From NCBI RefSeq assembly GCF_013204885.1, contig NZ_JABMKX010000005.1, forward strand, positions 310,001 through 374,000: 64,000 bases of DNA. Direction: 5' to 3'. This document shows, piece after piece, positions 46,120 to 54,414 of the stretch (position 1 is its first letter; every line of letters starts with the position of its first letter). Source of the stretch: Paenibacillus tritici. Lineage in GTDB: Bacteria; Bacillota; Bacilli; Paenibacillales; Paenibacillaceae. A program made the translations under genes and the position numbers. Under the pieces are notes generated by a model. That model worked only from the letters and a program-made list of their open reading frames with translations. It searched no databases and was not told the origin of the DNA.

Positions 46120-46854
46120 ATGGTCGTGAGTTTCGATTTCGGTTATATCCTTGATGTGCTGCCGCTGCTCTTGACGGGTCTGAAAATGACCGTCCTGATC
46201 AGCGTGACAAGCATCGCCGTCTCGCTCATCATCGGCATGAGCGGTGCAGTCATCCGGACGCTTGGCATTCCCGTGCTGTCGCAGATTGTAGTGGTCTACG
46301 TCGATCTGATCCGTAATACGCCGCTGCTTGTGCATGTATTCTATTTATATTTTGTCCTACCGGCATTAGGGATCAAATTATCGGCTGTCGCTGTCGGCAT
46401 TATCGCGCTCTCTCTCTGGGGAGGCGCGTTCGCGGCGGAGAATTTCCGCGGGGGCACGGATGCCGTTCCCCACGCCATGATCGAGTCCGGCCAGGCACTT
46501 GGCATGAGTACATGGCAGATTGTCCGCTTCATCATGATCCCGCTCGGTTTCCGTATCAGCTTCCCGGCCTTCAGCAACACCGCCGTCTCCGTGATCAAGA
46601 ACTCGGCTTATATGACCAGTATTGGAGTTGCTGAGCTGACGTTCATGGCCATGGACCGGATCGCCTACGATTTCAAGACCTATGAGATGCTGGCGACAAT
46701 CGCTGTTATCTATCTGATCCTGATCTGGGGAACCTCGTATCTGTTCCGGATCATCGAACGCAAGCTGGATTACAAGACCAAGACGACGAAAGGCGGGGGC
46801 ATCAATGGAGGTATTATCCAAAAACTTAAATTTTCTCCTCGACGGGCTGATTAA
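46120..46854 (+). CDS. Amino-acid-type ABC transporter permease A
   Basis: The 244-residue permease of the HisM/GlnP type has three to five membrane helices and the loop FRGGTDAVPHAMIESGQALG-MSTWQIVRFIMIPLGFR, corresponding to the EAA motif. AGGAGGAGG precedes ATG 46120. Its 3' end overlaps the next permease by 50 bases. Confidence 0.9.
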   Translation: MVVSFDFGYILDVLPLLLTGLKMTVLISVTSIAVSLIIGMSGAVIRTLGIPVLSQIVVVYVDLIRNTPLLVHVFYLYFVLPALGIKLSAVAVGIIALSLWGGAFAAENFRGGTDAVPHAMIESGQALGMSTWQIVRFIMIPLGFRISFPAFSNTAVSVIKNSAYMTSIGVAELTFMAMDRIAYDFKTYEMLATIAVIYLILIWGTSYLFRIIERKLDYKTKTTKGGGINGGIIQKLKFSPRRAD

Positions 46855-47458
46855 TACCCTCTTGCTGAGCCTGAGCTGCCTGGGTATCGCCCTCGTTCTC
46901 GGTATTCTGGCCGGTGTGCTGCAGACGTCGAATCACAAGGCACTGTCGCTCACCATGAGGGGTTATGCGGAGCTGTTCCGCGGATTGCCTATCCTCATTA
47001 CACTGTTCCTTGTATTCTTCCTGCTGCCTGAGCTTGGAGTCCATGTAAACAGCTACATCTCCGCCATGATTGCGCTTAGCCTGTGGAGCAGCGCGAATAT
47101 ATCCGTTGCGGTGCGGGGTGCGATTCAGTCGATTCCGAAGGCGCAGACGGAAGCAAGCGTCGCCCTTGGTCTAAGCACAGTCCAGACGATGCGTTACGTC
47201 ATCCTGCCTCAGGCGGTTCGCCGGATGCTGCCCTCGGTCATCGGGCTGATGTCCAATCTGATCCAATCCACCTCGTTGTCGGTGCTGATCGGCAACCAGG
47301 ATTTTCTCAAGTCTGTTCAACTCGTCATTGAACGTGTGGAGCTGATGGAGGGGTTATCGGTCGCATCGCAGATGTATACGCTGGTGCTGGCTGTCTATTT
47401 CGTCATTTGTTTCCCGCTATCCATGCTGGCCAAACGTCTGGAACGGTCCTACCGCTAG
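46805..47458 (+). CDS. Amino-acid-type ABC transporter permease B
   Basis: The 217-residue permease partner has FRGLPILITLFLVFFLLPE and VRGAIQSIPKAQTEASVALG-LSTVQTMRYVILPQAVRR, the family EAA loop. The start at ATG 46805 lies inside the previous gene (50-base overlap); no later start keeps the first membrane helix intact. The pair would form a heterodimer. Confidence 0.88.
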   Translation: MEVLSKNLNFLLDGLINTLLLSLSCLGIALVLGILAGVLQTSNHKALSLTMRGYAELFRGLPILITLFLVFFLLPELGVHVNSYISAMIALSLWSSANISVAVRGAIQSIPKAQTEASVALGLSTVQTMRYVILPQAVRRMLPSVIGLMSNLIQSTSLSVLIGNQDFLKSVQLVIERVELMEGLSVASQMYTLVLAVYFVICFPLSMLAKRLERSYR

Positions 47459-47482
47459 TTACGGATACAGAGGGAGGCGCCT

Positions 47483-48682
47483 ATGGCAAGAGGCATCAGG
47501 AAATACTCGATGCATGTGTATAACTATTTTTTCTATATCGCTTATGCGTCCTATCTGCCGTTCTTAAGCTATTGGTTCGCGGAGAACGGACTCAGCGCAC
47601 AGCAGATCGGATTCATCTTCTCGATCGGCCCGCTGGTCGGCTTCCTCATGCAGCCCGTATGGGGGATGCTGATTGATTATTACGGCATTGCCAAGCAGGT
47701 CCTCATTGTCAGTATGGGCATCACTCCTTGGGTGATGCTGCTGTATTCCTTCGCTGGTCAACACTATGCCGCTTATGTCGGCATCTCGATCGTGCTGGCG
47801 GTGTTCGCTTCGGCAACACTCCCGGTTGTAGACGCTGTAACCGTCCGTCATGCGAAGAAGAATGCGCTCAGCTACGGCTCGATCCGGGTCGTCGGCTCGG
47901 TTAGCTTCGGGCTGTCCGTCACAGTGTTCGGTCTCCTGTATGACAAATACGGCCTGTGGGTGATGTTTCCCGGCTATGTCGCGGCAATGATGCTGATGTG
48001 TGCGCTCAGCTTCCTGCTGGATACCGAATACACCCGGAAGCGGGACGATGAAGAGAAGCCGGCCGGGCGGGGAGGGCTGTTCAGGGAAATGCTGCCGCTC
48101 CTGAAGGAACGGCGGTTTCTGCTGTTTCTCATCCCGGTGTTCATTGCGGCGATCGGCCCGCAGCTGAACAATGCATTCTTTTCGGTATATATCAGCCACC
48201 TCGGAGGGGAGGCTTCCGGCAAGCTCGGCATCCTGTACACGATCTCTTCGATCGCGGAGATCCCTGTCTTCCTCTTCTCGGGCGTCATTATCCGCAGGCT
48301 GGGTTATGTGCGCACACTGTCGCTGGTGTCCCTGGCCGGGGCGCTGCGATGGTACATTCTCTCGCTGGAACCGGCATTCGGAATTCTGATGATGAATCAG
48401 GTTCTGTCGGGCATTACCTATGCGCTGTTCCTGGCGACAGGCATTAATTATGCCTACGACACAAGCCCGGCGCATACGAAGACAACGGCGCATTCGCTCT
48501 TCATCATCGTCTACACCAATATTGCCGGGATTACGGCAAGCAATATCGGAGGCTATGTCATCGAAGCAGGCGGTTACCGGCTTCTGTTCGGCGGCGCAGC
48601 TGTGCTCAGCGTGATCGGGGCAGCGGGCTTCGCATTACTGGGCCGGTCGCAGGCTGAGCGGCTGCGTAATTTCACAACCTAA
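47483..48682 (+). CDS. MFS transporter (MFS_1-like/HcaT-LacY type)
   Basis: The 399-residue protein has twelve membrane helices. The N-terminus YNYFFYIAYASYLPFLSYWF and the cytoplasmic loop GSIRVVGSVSFGLSV fit the MFS_1-like branch that includes HcaT, nucleoside and sugar symporters. GGGAGG six bases before ATG 47483 supports the start. It lies between the ABC importer and malic enzyme, so it may import a further substrate or export a product of the pathway. Confidence 0.83.
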   Translation: MARGIRKYSMHVYNYFFYIAYASYLPFLSYWFAENGLSAQQIGFIFSIGPLVGFLMQPVWGMLIDYYGIAKQVLIVSMGITPWVMLLYSFAGQHYAAYVGISIVLAVFASATLPVVDAVTVRHAKKNALSYGSIRVVGSVSFGLSVTVFGLLYDKYGLWVMFPGYVAAMMLMCALSFLLDTEYTRKRDDEEKPAGRGGLFREMLPLLKERRFLLFLIPVFIAAIGPQLNNAFFSVYISHLGGEASGKLGILYTISSIAEIPVFLFSGVIIRRLGYVRTLSLVSLAGALRWYILSLEPAFGILMMNQVLSGITYALFLATGINYAYDTSPAHTKTTAHSLFIIVYTNIAGITASNIGGYVIEAGGYRLLFGGAAVLSVIGAAGFALLGRSQAERLRNFTT

Positions 48683-48724
48683 GTTCGCTTAAGTTCAATT
48701 CAGGACAGAAGGAGAGAGACGCGG

Positions 48725-50182
48725 ATGGGATATGAAAGCTTGATGCTTCGCATGGAATTCAATCATGAGCGGACCTCCTTCGCCGAGGTGGCCCAGACGG
48801 TCAGCCGGTTCGGCGGTGACATCGTAGCCGTTGATGCGGTCAGTTCCGGGGCCGGTTCTTCTATAAGGGATATTACGGTACAGGCCGGGCAGGAAGGCAG
48901 TGAAGCCTTGATCGGCGCGATCCGGGCAATGAATGGCATCTCGGTTATCCATCTGTCGGACCGGACCTTCCTGGCTCATCTCGGGGGCAAAATCGCGGTT
49001 CAGCCCAAAATGCAGGTGAAGAACCGCGATGACTTGTCACGCGTCTATACGCCAGGGGTGGCCAGAGTGTGTTCGGCCATTGCCGAGGACCCGAAGAAAG
49101 CCTACTCGCTCACAATAAAGCGCAACACGGTTGCTGTGATTACGGACGGCACAGCCGTATTGGGTCTCGGGAACATCGGTCCTTATGCAGCTGCGCCTGT
49201 GATGGAGGGCAAGGCGATGCTGTTCAAGCAGCTGGCTGATGTTGACGCCTTCCCGATCTGTCTCGATTCGCAGGACACGGAGGAGATTATCCGCACCGTG
49301 CTGGCGATCAGTCCGATCTTCGGGGGCATCAATCTCGAAGATATCAGCTCTCCGCGCTGCTTCGAGATCGAGCGCCGTCTCCAGGAGGAGCTGGATATCC
49401 CGGTGTTCCATGATGATCAGCATGGCACGGCTATTGTCGTAGTGGCGGGGCTGCTTAATGCGCTGAAGGTGGTCGGCAAGCGGATGGAGGACGTCCGGAT
49501 CGTCGTGAATGGAATTGGTGCGGCTGGAGTTTCTATCTGTAAAATGCTCCTCGCTGCCGGGGTGCGCCAGCTGACGCCAGTGGACCGCGAGGGTGCCCTT
49601 GTGCGGGGAGGCTGTTACGAGCAGCCCATGTGGCAATGGTTAAGCATGCAGCCGCAGGTCGGCTCGCGCGGCGGCACACTCTCTGAGGTCATTGCAGGGG
49701 CGGATGTGTTTATCGGTGTCTCCAGCGGCAAAGTACTGGTATCTAGTGACGTCCGGAGCATGGCGGCGGACCCGATCGTGTTCGCGATGGCCAATCCCGA
49801 GCCGGAGATCTCGCCGGAGGAGGCCCTGCCGTATGCCCGTATCTTCGCTACAGGACGAAGCGATTATCCGAACCAGATCAACAATGTGCTGGTGTTCCCC
49901 GGGGTATTCCGCGGTGCGCTGGACTGCCGGGCCAGCGGGATTAATGAGACGATGAAGCTCGCGGCTGCGCGGGCGATCGCCGGAGTCGTCGGCTCCTCCG
50001 AGCTGGACGAGCAGTACATTGTGCCGAGTATCTTCAACGAACGGGTGGTTGCCGACGTAAGAGCCGCCATTATCGGGGCGGCTATTCAGACCGGAGCCGC
50101 AAGACGGGTGCCGCCGGATTTCCGCGGTCTTACACCTGAAGACAGGAGCGTTGTGCCTACAGCTTCAGGTCTATCGGGTTGA
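48725..50182 (+). CDS. NAD(P)-dependent malic enzyme with N-terminal ACT-like domain
   Basis: The 485-residue protein starts with an ACT-like regulatory domain (residues about 1-80, SLMLRMEFNHERTSFAEVAQ). The malic enzyme body follows: RVYTPGVARVC, VITDGTAVLGLGNIGPYAA, EGKAMLFKQLADVDAFPIC, FHDDQHGTAIV (metal site), VNGIGAAGVSI (NAD fold), FAMANPEPEI and PNQINNVLVFPG. It decarboxylates malate to pyruvate. In this island it would drain C4 acid derived from aspartate after deglycation, which supports a glycated Asp/Asn substrate. Confidence 0.92.
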   Translation: MGYESLMLRMEFNHERTSFAEVAQTVSRFGGDIVAVDAVSSGAGSSIRDITVQAGQEGSEALIGAIRAMNGISVIHLSDRTFLAHLGGKIAVQPKMQVKNRDDLSRVYTPGVARVCSAIAEDPKKAYSLTIKRNTVAVITDGTAVLGLGNIGPYAAAPVMEGKAMLFKQLADVDAFPICLDSQDTEEIIRTVLAISPIFGGINLEDISSPRCFEIERRLQEELDIPVFHDDQHGTAIVVVAGLLNALKVVGKRMEDVRIVVNGIGAAGVSICKMLLAAGVRQLTPVDREGALVRGGCYEQPMWQWLSMQPQVGSRGGTLSEVIAGADVFIGVSSGKVLVSSDVRSMAADPIVFAMANPEPEISPEEALPYARIFATGRSDYPNQINNVLVFPGVFRGALDCRASGINETMKLAAARAIAGVVGSSELDEQYIVPSIFNERVVADVRAAIIGAAIQTGAARRVPPDFRGLTPEDRSVVPTASGLSG

Positions 50183-50244
50183 AGAGGATTCTGGATGACA
50201 GCCCCCGGCATGGCTGAAGCAGAAGGGTTTTGAGAAAAAAGGCA

Positions 50245-50292
50245 TTGACATTTTGCGCCAACGAATGTATAAGTATATATAAGACAACATAT
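50245..50292 (+). promoter_or_regulatory. Promoter and GntR operator of the deglycase gene
   Basis: TTGACA (50245-50250) and TATAAG (50268-50273) are 17 bases apart. ATAAGACAACATAT (50279-50292) begins five bases after the -10, the same geometry as at 42178-42225, with one mismatch to the operator there. Confidence 0.75.
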
Positions 50293-50320
50293 AACAAGTT
50301 AAAGCTGGGAGGACGAAACT

Positions 50321-51325
50321 GTGAGTGTAGCGAACGTATTGCAAACTGCGCAAGATCAAGTGAACCAAATTCTAGAGGCCTATAAGGCAAGAACGATCAA
50401 CCGGGTATTCCTGGTTGCCTGCGGGGGTTCTTCCGCCCTGATGTATCCGAGCAAATATTTCATTGACCGTGAATCGGCATCCATCTCGGCCGAGGTGTTC
50501 AACTCCAATGAATTCATCTACCGTAATCCGGGCACACTCGGCGAGAATTCACTGGTCATCCTCTGCTCCCACAAAGGCAAGACCCCGGAGACAACGGAAG
50601 CTGCGAAATTTGCCAAGAGCAAAGGCGCGCTGACCGTCTCCCTCATGTACGTTGAGACGGCGCCGCTGGCCGACGAGTCCGATTATATCGTCAATTACAG
50701 CTGGGCGCCTCCGGGCGAGCTTGACCCGCATCCGGAGATCGCCAACTACGCGATTCTGTATCGCCTGACGATGGGCCTGCTGTACGTTAAGGAAGGCAAC
50801 AAGAAGTATGAGCAGCTGCTGGCGAGCCTGCCGCATCTCGATGGCATAATGAAGTCCATCAAAACCAACTATACGGCTCCGGGCAAAGAATTCGCTGCGG
50901 CCTACAAAGATGAATCCGTTATTTACACTATGGCAAGCGGCTCCAATTACGGCATTGCCTACTCCTTCGCAATCTGCATCTTAATGGAGATGCAATGGAT
51001 CAATTCCCATGCGATTCACGCCGGCGAATTCTTCCATGGACCGTTCGAGATTCTGGACAAGCAAATGCCATTCATTCTGTTGATGGGACTTGACGAGACC
51101 CGTCCGATGGAAGAGCGGGCATTGAAATTCCTGAAGGAGCATGGGGAGAAGTTCCTGGTGCTTGACGCCAAAGAACTGGACTGGACCGGCGTGGACGAAG
51201 AGATGAAGGGATACCTTGCTCCGCTTGCACTCAACTTTATCCTTCGCGTCTATGCGGTTGAGCTGGCTGCGGCCCGCAACCATCCGCTGGAAGACCGCCG
51301 TTACATGTTCAAAGTACCTTATTAA
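50321..51325 (+). CDS. FraB-like SIS-domain sugar-amine 6-phosphate deglycase
   Basis: The 334-residue protein has two SIS domains: VFLVACGGSSALMYPSKYFI and VILCSHKGKTPETTEAAKFA in the first, and VIYTMASGSNYGIAY, MEMQWINSHAIHAGEFFHGP and MEERALKFLKEHGEKF in the second, ending HPLEDRRYMFKVPY. These blocks match my recollection of Salmonella FraB (6-phosphofructose-aspartate deglycase) more closely than FrlB; the probable acid/base Glu lies in AGEFFHGP near residue 236. It would yield glucose-6-phosphate and an amino acid. GTG 50321 follows GGGAGGA by seven bases. Confidence 0.82.
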   Translation: MSVANVLQTAQDQVNQILEAYKARTINRVFLVACGGSSALMYPSKYFIDRESASISAEVFNSNEFIYRNPGTLGENSLVILCSHKGKTPETTEAAKFAKSKGALTVSLMYVETAPLADESDYIVNYSWAPPGELDPHPEIANYAILYRLTMGLLYVKEGNKKYEQLLASLPHLDGIMKSIKTNYTAPGKEFAAAYKDESVIYTMASGSNYGIAYSFAICILMEMQWINSHAIHAGEFFHGPFEILDKQMPFILLMGLDETRPMEERALKFLKEHGEKFLVLDAKELDWTGVDEEMKGYLAPLALNFILRVYAVELAAARNHPLEDRRYMFKVPY

Positions 51326-51364
51326 GAATCATCAGACTGAGAATTACCGGAGCTTTTAATTTAG

Positions 51365-51410
51365 GCGGCGGATCTCTCGGAGCAGTTTGCTCTGGGAGGT
51401 CCGCCGTTTG
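51365..51410 (+). terminator. Imperfect terminator after the deglycase gene
   Basis: CGGCGGATCTCTCGGAGCAG pairs with CTCTGGGAGGTCCGCCG around TTTG, with mismatches, followed by TTTG. Confidence 0.65.
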
Positions 51411-51513
51411 TACGTGTGGAAGGATTGCCTTGGCGCCGATTTACGGTCATTGTGCCTGCTCTGCTGCAAACTTCCGGTGTGGGGGTAATAAGATAGAGTA
51501 TGGGGGTGGGACC

Positions 51514-51822
51514 GTGGTTAAGCCTGTGAGAATACTCTGGATCAGCGCGATCGGGGTGAATATCGCGGCATTGTTGTTATACATTCTGCTGTCAAGCAAG
51601 TGGTCTAACCAAGTATGGATCTTAGATATACTGAATGCGATATTGTTGCAAATACTGGGCATCCCGTCGGCAGCCCTGATTGTTGCCTCGCTGCTGGTTC
51701 TCAAATTCTACAAGGAGAAGCCGCTAAGGTGGTGGGGATACACTGTGGCCTTCATCGTGATTGCAGCACTGCTGTGGATTGCGGGCTATCTGTTCCGCTG
51801 GGCATGGCTGACGCTAAGTTGA
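51514..51822 (+). CDS. Small membrane protein, about 102 aa, unknown
   Basis: Three hydrophobic segments (residues about 6-24, 32-55 and 70-95) suggest an integral membrane protein. No family is recognised. GTG 51514 lies after a GGGGGTGGG ribosome-binding region; the frame is open upstream to 51430 but that part is not hydrophobic or conserved-looking. It is followed by the 51-bp repeat array. Confidence 0.55.
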   Translation: MVKPVRILWISAIGVNIAALLLYILLSSKWSNQVWILDILNAILLQILGIPSAALIVASLLVLKFYKEKPLRWWGYTVAFIVIAALLWIAGYLFRWAWLTLS

Positions 51823-51923
51823 ACCCGGCAACGAATCGGCTATGTGCTGAACGAACGGGGAAGTAGCGGTAGAGCAAGAGGCACCTTGGCGGGGCCTTTT
51901 TTTAATATCCGGGAAGGAATTCC

Positions 51924-52343
51924 TCAGACGCGGCCCAAATGAGCAAATGAAGAGCAATAGTACACCTGAATTCCCCGGACGCGGCCCAAATGAGCAAATG
52001 AAGAGCATTAGTGCACCTGAATTGAGCGGACGCGGGCTAAATGAGCAAATGAAGAGCATTAGTGCGCCTGAATTCCCCGGACGCCGCCCAAATGAGCGAA
52101 TGAAGAGCATTAGTGCACCTGAATTCCCCGGACGGCGGCTAAATAAGCAAATGAGAGGTATTAATACACCAGAATTCCCCGGACGGGGGCTAAATGAGCA
52201 AATGAAAGGTATTAATGCACCAGAAATCCCCGGACGGCGGCTAAATAAGTAAATGAGAGGTATTAATACACCAGAATTCCCCGGACGGGGGCTAAATGAG
52301 CAAATGAAAGGTATTAGTGCACCAGAATTCCCCGGACGGGGGC
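51924..52343. repeat. 51-bp tandem repeat array, about eight copies
   Basis: The GGACGCGGCCCAAATGAGCA core recurs at 51926 (as AGAC), 51977, 52028, 52079, 52130, 52181, 52232, 52283 and 52334, always exactly 51 bp apart. Each unit also has GCATTAGTGCACC followed by GAATTCCCC. The first units differ from the later ones (AAGAGCATTAG versus AAAGGTATTAA), so the array has two subfamilies. Because 51 is divisible by three, both strands stay open as artefactual frames. No ribosome-binding site or flanking gene supports translation. Confidence 0.92.
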
Positions 52344-52451
52344 CAATAGTAGTCGATCTACAATCCGTATGCTAAAATAGAAAGTCGGATGTTAAATAAT
52401 GTTATTTTCACATCCGCCTTAACAAACTAAATACTGAATGGGGGTTATCGC

Positions 52452-52781
52452 TTGAGACTTACGAACCGGACTATGACCATTGCTGGGGTAGTACTCGCTA
52501 TAGTTGCCGGGGGAATCTATGTGTCGCTAACCGGGTTGCCTTATAAAAGAAGCCAAATCGCAAACGAAGTCAGGGAGTACCTGGTTCATACCAGAGCTTA
52601 CCCCGCAGAAGTCATTCAGGAGATCCGGGGAGTCTACAGCTTCAAATCGGGCGATTATGAAGCGGAGGTACGCTATAAGGATGAACCCAATCAGAATTAT
52701 ACGTATGCCAAAGTGAATGGAGCGTTCAGGCTGATTGGAGTCAGCAGCTTGTACGGAAATCATATAGATGAGACTTTTTAA
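52452..52781 (+). CDS. DUF3139-like small membrane-anchored protein
   Basis: The 109-residue protein has an N-terminal membrane segment (TIAGVVLAIVAGGIYVSLTG, residues about 9-28). A short soluble domain follows with EVREYLVHTRAYPAEVIQEI, GDYEAEVRYKDEPNQNYTY and a final LYGNHIDE, similar in layout to DUF3139 proteins. TTG 52452 follows GGGGG by seven bases; ATG 52473 is an alternative that would cut into the membrane segment. Function unknown. Confidence 0.65.
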   Translation: MRLTNRTMTIAGVVLAIVAGGIYVSLTGLPYKRSQIANEVREYLVHTRAYPAEVIQEIRGVYSFKSGDYEAEVRYKDEPNQNYTYAKVNGAFRLIGVSSLYGNHIDETF

Positions 52782-52913
52782 TGAAGATTAGATTCCAAAA
52801 AGAGGTAAAAGTTTTGTGTTGTCGAATAAGAGAATAGATATACAGAGGGAAAAGTCCGCATGTAAGGCTAGTGTTGTGTAAACGCTCACAATTGATGCAG
52901 GAGGCGAATCAGG

Positions 52914-53180
52914 ATGGACGGAAGCAAGTCGTTAATCTATCAAATTCTCAAGACGATTGAAGAGGGCAAAGAACCGGTACTGGAGAACCTGGAGGGCATT
53001 ACGGTTGGCGGATTCCACAGTGCGCTCGAACAAATTGTGGAGAACAAACTGGCTAATAATATCAGCTTCTCCCTCAGCGGCAAAGGCAAAAAAGCAGTCC
53101 GGGTCGTGAATACAAGCGGCTCCAAGCTGACTGCGCAAGGCATTAACTATATTCATGTTCAGGACAGCCGCAGCTACTAG
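52914..53180 (+). CDS. YjcQ-like small winged-helix protein, 88 aa
   Basis: The pattern IYQILKTIEEGKEPVLENLE, GGFHSALEQIVENKLANNIS, LTAQGINYI resembles YjcQ-family proteins, which have a winged-helix fold: short helix, sensor-like helix and a final LTxxGxxYI strand. It could bind DNA but no target is evident. AGGAGGCG precedes ATG 52914, and a terminator lies at 53214. Confidence 0.62.
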   Translation: MDGSKSLIYQILKTIEEGKEPVLENLEGITVGGFHSALEQIVENKLANNISFSLSGKGKKAVRVVNTSGSKLTAQGINYIHVQDSRSY

Positions 53181-53213
53181 CTTATCCTGATCTTGGCAGA
53201 AACGATACTACCC

Positions 53214-53265
53214 GAACACCTGCAGACTGGAGATAGGTCTCCTGATGCGGGTGTTTTTTGCTGTG
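53214..53265 (+). terminator. Terminator after the YjcQ-like gene
   Basis: AACACCTGCA and an inner TGGAGA pair with TCTCC and GCGGGTGTT, followed by a six-T run ending near 53260. Confidence 0.8.
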
Positions 53266-53384
53266 GGCAGAATGTGGCGTACACAGGCCTCCGGATCACT
53301 CGTGCAATCCGGGTGAACCCGGTTACAGTTGAATATCCGTCCCTTACAATCGGATTTTGCCTTATGGCTTGCAGTGCCGCTACT

Positions 53385-53390
53385 TATAAT
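53385..53390 (+). promoter_or_regulatory. Probable -10 element of the uronyl-oligosaccharide ABC operon
   Basis: TATAAT at 53385-53390 lies 54-59 bases before the permease start. The -35 position (53362-53367, TTATGG) is poor, which fits a promoter activated by the YesN-type regulator encoded downstream. Confidence 0.45.
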
Positions 53391-53443
53391 AAAGTTACGA
53401 CAGCGGCGGCCGAGCAGGCAGCCAAGGAAGGAAGAGAAGAGTG

Positions 53444-54403
53444 ATGAAACTTCGGATTAAGGAGAGTCAGAACGGCTTGCCGGCACTGCCGGTCAAGACC
53501 GGGGGGCTGGGGAAAACGCTGCGCAGGGACTGGTTCCTGTATGCGATCCTGGTGCCTTTTGTATTATGGTATATCCTGTTTGCCTTTAAGCCGATGTACG
53601 GGCTGCAGATTGCCTTCAAGGATTACAGCGTTTTTCAGGGCATCGCGGGCAGTCCGTGGGCAGGCTTCAGCCACTTTGAAACATTCCTGCAGAGTGATTA
53701 CTTCCTGCGGGTGCTGAAGAACACGCTGCTGATCAGCTTGTACAGCCTGTTATTCGCATTTCCGGCGCCGATCCTGCTGGCATTGCTGCTTAATGATGTG
53801 AAGAACGCCATGTTCAAAAAAATGGTACAGACCATTACTTACCTGCCCCACTTTATCTCCGTTGTCGTTGTGTGCGGCATCGTAACCAATCTGCTCGCAC
53901 CCGGCAACGGTATCGTTAACCTCCTGCTGGAGCAGCTGGGCTTCGAGAAAATTTATTTCCTCGCCGTGCCGGAGTATTTCCGCACCATCTTCATCTCGAT
54001 GGGCATCTGGCAGGAAATGGGCTTCTCTGCCATTATCTACATTGCAGCGCTGGCAGGCATCAATACGGATCTCTATGAGGCGGCGGTGGTAGACGGAGCT
54101 AATAAATGGAAGCGCATGCTTAATGTGACCCTGCCGGGAATTCTGCCTACGATCATGATCATGCTGATACTGAAGATCGGCAGTCTGCTGGAGGTTGGCT
54201 ATGAGGCGATTATTCTGCTCTATCAGCCTGCGACCTACGAGACGGCAGACGTCATTAACAGCTATGTCTACAGGGAAGGGATCTTGAACGGCCGTTACGA
54301 CATGGCTACAGCAGTCGGATTATTCAACTCGGTTGTGGGCCTGCTCCTCATTGTAATCTCTAACCGGCTCAGCAAAAAATACACCGGCAACGGTCTCTGG
54401 TAG
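53444..54403 (+). CDS. CUT1 ABC permease, LplB type
   Basis: The protein of about 319 residues has six membrane helices. YGLQIAFKDYSVFQGIAGSP after the first helix is typical of LplB/YteP permeases, and the EAA loop is EAAVVDGANKWKRMLNVTLP near residues 205-224. An in-frame GTG at 53441 sits directly before ATG 53444, and either could be used. It is followed closely by the partner permease, a lipoprotein, YesN/YesM and GH88, an arrangement usual for pectin- or uronate-derived oligosaccharide uptake in Bacillaceae. Confidence 0.9.
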   Translation: MKLRIKESQNGLPALPVKTGGLGKTLRRDWFLYAILVPFVLWYILFAFKPMYGLQIAFKDYSVFQGIAGSPWAGFSHFETFLQSDYFLRVLKNTLLISLYSLLFAFPAPILLALLLNDVKNAMFKKMVQTITYLPHFISVVVVCGIVTNLLAPGNGIVNLLLEQLGFEKIYFLAVPEYFRTIFISMGIWQEMGFSAIIYIAALAGINTDLYEAAVVDGANKWKRMLNVTLPGILPTIMIMLILKIGSLLEVGYEAIILLYQPATYETADVINSYVYREGILNGRYDMATAVGLFNSVVGLLLIVISNRLSKKYTGNGLW

Positions 54404-54414
54404 GTGAAGAAATC

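Noticed and set aside
51814..52252. Repeat-encoded frames on both strands in the 51-bp array
   Set aside because: They exist only because the period is divisible by three; no start signals support them and both strands are equally open.
51924..52343. Possible CRISPR array
   Set aside because: Units are contiguous 51-bp repeats without unique spacers, and no cas genes are present.
53193..53444. 83-codon plus-strand frame before the LplB-type permease
   Set aside because: It begins without a ribosome-binding site, runs through a terminator and the promoter of the ABC operon, and has no protein-like composition.
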